Shown in pieces: positions 5,988-9,205 of a stretch of 9,205 nt of DNA. The translations under genes were made by a program, and so were the position numbers. Location of the stretch: NCBI GenBank assembly GCA_012103495.1, contig WLWR01000051.1, positions 1-9,205 of the forward strand. The letters run 5' to 3'. Source of the DNA: Legionellales bacterium (GTDB lineage Bacteria > Pseudomonadota > Gammaproteobacteria > WLWR01). Under the pieces are notes generated by a model that did no database searches, had not been told where the DNA came from, and saw only the letters and a program-made list of their open reading frames with translations. Positions within the stretch are counted from its first letter, which is position 1; every line of letters starts with the position of its first letter.

Positions 5988-6994
5988 AACGCAGCACCAC
6001 AACGTTGGATGATTTAGTTGCACTTTTAAACGATGGCCAGTTTCACTCTGGCAACGCTTTAGGAGAAGCCTTGTCGATCTCCAGAACCGCGGTGTGGAAA
6101 CATCTCAATTTTTTACAAACCCAAGGCATTGACCTGCATGTTGATAAACACCGCGGTTACCGTTTGGCACATCCTCCGTTTGTTTTGCTAAATGTTGATC
6201 GCATCTTGCAACACATATCTTCAGTCACTATGAAAGCCGATCAAATCGCACTGTTTACTCAATTGCCTTCCACCGCCGATTACATCAAACAACTCTCATC
6301 GCACGACCGTTCTCTACCATCCATTTGTTTAGCTGAACAGCAAACTCAAGGTCGTGGTCGCAGTGGCAAACTGTGGCACTCTCCTTTTGGACAGAATATT
6401 TATTTTTCCAGCGTTTGGCGTATTGATCAAGATGTGAGTCAACTGGCCGGTTTGAGTTTAGCCATTGGCATTGCTTTGATTCGTTTGTTACATCGCCATC
6501 AACTAAATGACGTATTGCTCAAATGGCCAAATGATTTATATTGGCATGATCACAAACTCAGTGGCGTATTGATTGAAGTAGCGGCCCAAGCCAATCACCA
6601 ATGTCATTTGTTTATTAGCTTCGGATTGAATGTCAACATGCCCATAGCTATTGACACTCTACAAACTCATCGTTGGACATCGATGCATCACATCACCGGA
6701 CAGCATTATGATCGCAATGTATTAATTGCCCATGCCATTGATCAATTGGCCGATGCTATCCATCAATTCTCCGCGCAAGGATTGACTGCATTTTCCACTG
6801 AATTAAAGCACTATGATTATTTGTATAATAAACCGATTTGTTTATCTTCCAGCACAACCTCTTCTCTCCAAGGCATTGCCAAAGGCATCGATGAACAAGG
6901 GTATTTACTATTGCAAACGGATCCAACTCAACCCATTCAACGGTTAAACGCTGGCGAAGTGTCGGTGATGCAAATCGGTGACTCTAGTCACTAA
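5984..6994 (+). CDS. birA: bifunctional biotin-[acetyl-CoA-carboxylase] ligase / biotin repressor
   Basis: Activates biotin with ATP and joins it to the lysine of biotin carboxyl carrier proteins. 336 residues, E. coli 321. Order: N-terminal winged HTH (about 8-61, with ALSISRTAVWKHLNFL and RGYRL), catalytic domain with the biotinyl-AMP loop GRGRSGK at 123-129, LKWPNDLYW, KLSGVLIE and FGLNVNM, then a small SH3-like C-terminal domain ending at AGEVSVM. The HTH means it is the repressor-capable class, so it may control the neighbouring biotin genes; no BirA-type operator was found here, but the bioH promoter lies outside. The start overlaps the hemW stop by 4 bases and lacks an obvious ribosome site, which fits translational coupling. 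Odd: the last 51 bases overlap the end of bioD on the other strand. Confidence 0.95.
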   Translation: MKRSTTTLDDLVALLNDGQFHSGNALGEALSISRTAVWKHLNFLQTQGIDLHVDKHRGYRLAHPPFVLLNVDRILQHISSVTMKADQIALFTQLPSTADYIKQLSSHDRSLPSICLAEQQTQGRGRSGKLWHSPFGQNIYFSSVWRIDQDVSQLAGLSLAIGIALIRLLHRHQLNDVLLKWPNDLYWHDHKLSGVLIEVAAQANHQCHLFISFGLNVNMPIAIDTLQTHRWTSMHHITGQHYDRNVLIAHAIDQLADAIHQFSAQGLTAFSTELKHYDYLYNKPICLSSSTTSSLQGIAKGIDEQGYLLLQTDPTQPIQRLNAGEVSVMQIGDSSH

Positions 6995-7654
6995 TTGTTG
7001 ATCAAATTGAGCCGGTTGTTGATATGGGATCACACCCAAACAAGAACTGCGCATCATGCTTTGTAAGGTTTGAATATTTTGCTGTCGATAAGGCATCGTC
7101 TGGCTGACACAATTGGCAATCCAACCCAACAGTTTAATTCGTTCATCGTGCAAAATTGCTTGCTCAGTCAGCAATGCGTGGTTCAAACAACCCAAGCGCA
7201 TTCCGACTACTAAAATAACTGCTGCTTGCAATTCACCCACCACATCGGCCATGGTTGTTTGATCCGTTAATGGCAACAACCAACCACCAGCACCTTCCAT
7301 CACCGCCACATCCACCGATTGATTCAATGCCGGCAAACAAGCTTCTACGATCTGGGAAGCCGTCAACGATTGCTGTACCAATTGCGCGGCAATGTGTGGG
7401 GCAATAGGCGGTTCAAAAACAATGGGATTCACTTCCTCATACGGCAAGCAACGTGTCGCGTGATGTTGCAATTGCACAGCATCGTCATTGCGCCACCCAT
7501 CCGAAAGACAAACGCCACCGGTAGCCACCGGTTTGATCGCCACAGTGGTCAACCCTTGTTGCGCGAAATACGTTAATAATTCAACCGTCGCGTATGTTTT
7601 GCCAACATCGGTATCCGTACCAGTAATAAACAAGCGACGAGCTACGGTTTGCAT
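6944..7654 (-). CDS. bioD: ATP-dependent dethiobiotin synthetase
   Basis: Forms dethiobiotin from 7,8-diaminopelargonate, CO2 and ATP, the penultimate step of biotin synthesis. 236 residues, E. coli about 225. Seen: P-loop GTDTDVGKT at 12-20, KPVATGG (substrate and ATP contacts), VMEGAGGWLLPL, the family signature GMRLGCLNHALLTEQAI, WIANCV and GVIPY. The ATG at 7654 is chosen because GGAGC lies 6 bases upstream and the family begins just before the P-loop; a TTG at 7705 would extend 51 bases further into bioC without support. The first 13 bases overlap the end of bioC, implying translational coupling. The last 16 codons overlap birA tail to tail. Confidence 0.95.
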   Translation of the reverse strand: MQTVARRLFITGTDTDVGKTYATVELLTYFAQQGLTTVAIKPVATGGVCLSDGWRNDDAVQLQHHATRCLPYEEVNPIVFEPPIAPHIAAQLVQQSLTASQIVEACLPALNQSVDVAVMEGAGGWLLPLTDQTTMADVVGELQAAVILVVGMRLGCLNHALLTEQAILHDERIKLLGWIANCVSQTMPYRQQNIQTLQSMMRSSCLGVIPYQQPAQFDQQLVTRVTDLHHRHFASV

Positions 7655-8442
7655 TGCGCCGCTCCATAAAAAATTTGATACGTCACTGGCAACCCTTGCG
7701 AACAACGAAATGTTTCATAAGTTTGAATCAATTCACGCATGAATTGCTTTCCATAATATCGTGACGTCGTATGCGTAAGACTATTGGCACCAATGTCACG
7801 CAATTGCCTGAGCAACGAAACCACATCCGGATAGTAATACACCACTTCTTGTTTTAATTCTTGCTGCAAGACAAATCCTGCTTGCTCAAGATATTCAACT
7901 ACTTGGGACGGAGACATAAAATCATTGACACACGAGTATGACGCATCACGCTGGCAACTGTAATCCAATTCCCACAATGTTCCAGCCACTGGCAGACTAA
8001 AATTCAATTGCGCCGTTGGTGTCATGATTCGTTTCAATTCTGTCAGTGTGGTCATAAAATCCAAACTCCACTGCAACGTCATGTTTGAAAATATTTGCGC
8101 CACACTGTGATCGGCCAATGGAATGTGATCAAAATCCGCTTGTAAAAAAAGCGCCTGATGTTTTTGACATTGTCGCTTGGCAAATTGGCTCATCGAAGCA
8201 GCAATGTCTAAATAAATCAACGATTGCTGTGGAAATTGCCGCGCCAATTGCTGCACATAAAATCCTGAACCCCCGCCTAAATCCAAAATACATTCTTTGT
8301 CACCAAAACAATGCCCTAGCAATTGTTTCATCAACAGTTGCCCCACTTGCCGTTGCACGGTGGCTGCTTGATCATAACGATGCGCGGATCGGCTGAATCG
8401 ATTGGCAATCGCCTGTTTAGTGGATTGAGTCGTCACAAGCAT
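7642..8442 (-). CDS. bioC: malonyl-ACP O-methyltransferase BioC
   Basis: Transfers a methyl group from S-adenosylmethionine to malonyl-ACP so that fatty-acid synthase can extend it to pimeloyl-ACP methyl ester. 266 residues, E. coli 251. Seen: the family N-terminus KQAIANRFSRSAHRYDQAATVQ (residues 9-30, shown only to locate it), SAM motif I LDLGGGSG at 53-60, acidic LDIAASM after the second strand, ADFDHIPLAD, FSNMTLQWSLD (family-typical), and the C-terminal block LRQLRDIGANSLT followed by YQIFYGAA. Motif I has Gly-Gly-Gly-Ser where many members have GCGTG, a mild change. The start ATG 8442 has AGGA 8 bases upstream and overlaps bioH by 26 bases; GTG 8436 is an alternative. Middle gene of bioH-bioC-bioD. 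Confidence 0.93.
   Translation of the reverse strand: MLVTTQSTKQAIANRFSRSAHRYDQAATVQRQVGQLLMKQLLGHCFGDKECILDLGGGSGFYVQQLARQFPQQSLIYLDIAASMSQFAKRQCQKHQALFLQADFDHIPLADHSVAQIFSNMTLQWSLDFMTTLTELKRIMTPTAQLNFSLPVAGTLWELDYSCQRDASYSCVNDFMSPSQVVEYLEQAGFVLQQELKQEVVYYYPDVVSLLRQLRDIGANSLTHTTSRYYGKQFMRELIQTYETFRCSQGLPVTYQIFYGAAQCKP
7661..7665 (-). promoter_or_regulatory. ribosome binding site of bioD inside bioC
   Basis: GGAGC on the minus strand, 6 bases before the bioD ATG at 7654. It lies within the last codons of bioC and decides the bioD start. Confidence 0.7.
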
Positions 8443-9196
8443 TCATAAATTCCTGAATCAATTGAATAAACGTAGACGGATTGGCAGAAAAAGGTTGGTG
8501 CGCGCATTGAGCAAACCGCACCACAGTTTGTTGTGGCAGCAAATGCTGCACCTCGTCAACCACCGCCGATGGAACCAAGGGATCAATGTCTCCGAATATA
8601 TGCAATTGCGCCATCGATAACTGTTGCCACACCGTGCGTGCATCGTAATCGGCTAACCATTGCAAACTATCTAATAAGGTGGTGGATTCGGGGAAGGGTT
8701 GTTGCTGGATGAATTCAGTTAACCCACGGATTTTAATCCGTTGTTCAGGCTCGCCCAAGCATTGCAAGCGCACAAATTGTTTGAACAATTGCGCCGGTTG
8801 GGTGCGCGCCCATTGGCAAAACTGATCCAACTGCGCCGGTTCAACACCGGGCCAATCCACTTGTTGAACAAATCGAGGATTACAACTGACAGTAATTAAT
8901 TGTTTGACTTGCTGTGGATAACGCTGAGCAAACGCGGAAGCAATCAGCCCTCCCAATGACCATCCCACCCAAATGGCGGGGTGATCGATCGTCTGTCGCA
9001 ACGTTTCCGTTAAAGCTTCCACCATATAGCTACCGGATGGACTGCGACCAAATCCTGGTAAATCCAATACAATCGATTGATAACGCGCGCTCAATTGTTT
9101 GATCACCGGCTGCCAGATTCGACCGCTAAAGCCAAATCCGTGTAACCAAACAATGGGGATTCCTGTTTCGTTGATGACTGTTTTATGCAATAACAT
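8417..9196 (-). CDS. bioH: pimeloyl-[ACP] methyl ester esterase BioH
   Basis: Cleaves the methyl ester of pimeloyl-ACP after BioC-initiated chain growth, freeing it for BioF. Alpha/beta hydrolase of 259 residues, E. coli 256. Seen: LHGFGFSG oxyanion region at 18-25, DLPGFGRS at 45-52, nucleophile elbow GWSLGG with Ser80, catalytic Asp205 in FGDIDPLVP, and His233 in CAHQPF. Gaps of 125 and 28 residues between them equal those of the E. coli triad (82, 207, 235). The start is supported by an in-frame TAG two codons before the ATG. Only 9 bases of upstream sequence remain, so promoter and upstream neighbour are unseen; bioF or bioB there would be usual but is inferred. Overlaps bioC by 26 bases. 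Confidence 0.93.
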   Translation of the reverse strand: MLLHKTVINETGIPIVWLHGFGFSGRIWQPVIKQLSARYQSIVLDLPGFGRSPSGSYMVEALTETLRQTIDHPAIWVGWSLGGLIASAFAQRYPQQVKQLITVSCNPRFVQQVDWPGVEPAQLDQFCQWARTQPAQLFKQFVRLQCLGEPEQRIKIRGLTEFIQQQPFPESTTLLDSLQWLADYDARTVWQQLSMAQLHIFGDIDPLVPSAVVDEVQHLLPQQTVVRFAQCAHQPFSANPSTFIQLIQEFMNACDDSIH

Positions 9197-9205
9197 CCGC
9201 TATAC

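Overview
The window comes from a gammaproteobacterium with roughly 45-50% GC. CAA (Gln) and TTG (Leu) are strongly favoured codons. A 329-residue cytosolic-type malate dehydrogenase, a putative LbtU-like outer-membrane barrel and a compact bioH-bioC-bioD block fit Legionellales (Legionella/Coxiella relatives). That placement is inferred from the gene set and was not tested.

Layout from left to right: rsmB (minus strand, its 3' end lost at the left edge), then a very short divergent gap and pabC (plus). pabC is convergent with mdh (minus), and a hairpin plus T-run between them looks like the mdh terminator. Next come a predicted outer-membrane beta-barrel protein (minus), a divergent gap of about 210 bp, hemW and birA (plus, overlapping by 4 bases), and a minus-strand biotin block read as bioH, bioC, bioD. 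The coding ends of birA and bioD overlap tail to tail by 51 bases. The cluster is ordinary cofactor and central metabolism: 16S rRNA methylation, p-aminobenzoate for folate, the TCA cycle, heme/Fe-S chaperoning, and biotin synthesis and attachment.

Functional links: BioC methylates malonyl-ACP to disguise it as a fatty-acid primer, BioH removes the methyl group after pimeloyl-ACP is made, and BioD closes the ureido ring of dethiobiotin. BirA then attaches biotin to carboxylases and, because it has an N-terminal HTH, may also repress biotin synthesis. bioB, bioF and bioA are not in the window; some may lie beyond the right edge, upstream of bioH.

The most striking signal is at the left end. 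The first 240 bases have a different composition (about 68% GC, all Leu codons CTG, all Gln codons CAG), yet continue the rsmB reading frame exactly across a conserved motif. This points to an assembly chimera or a homologous recombination tract with Xanthomonadaceae-like DNA. I see no CRISPR array, insertion sequence, tRNA or rRNA, and no clear undescribed system. There is no gene-free stretch longer than 300 bases.
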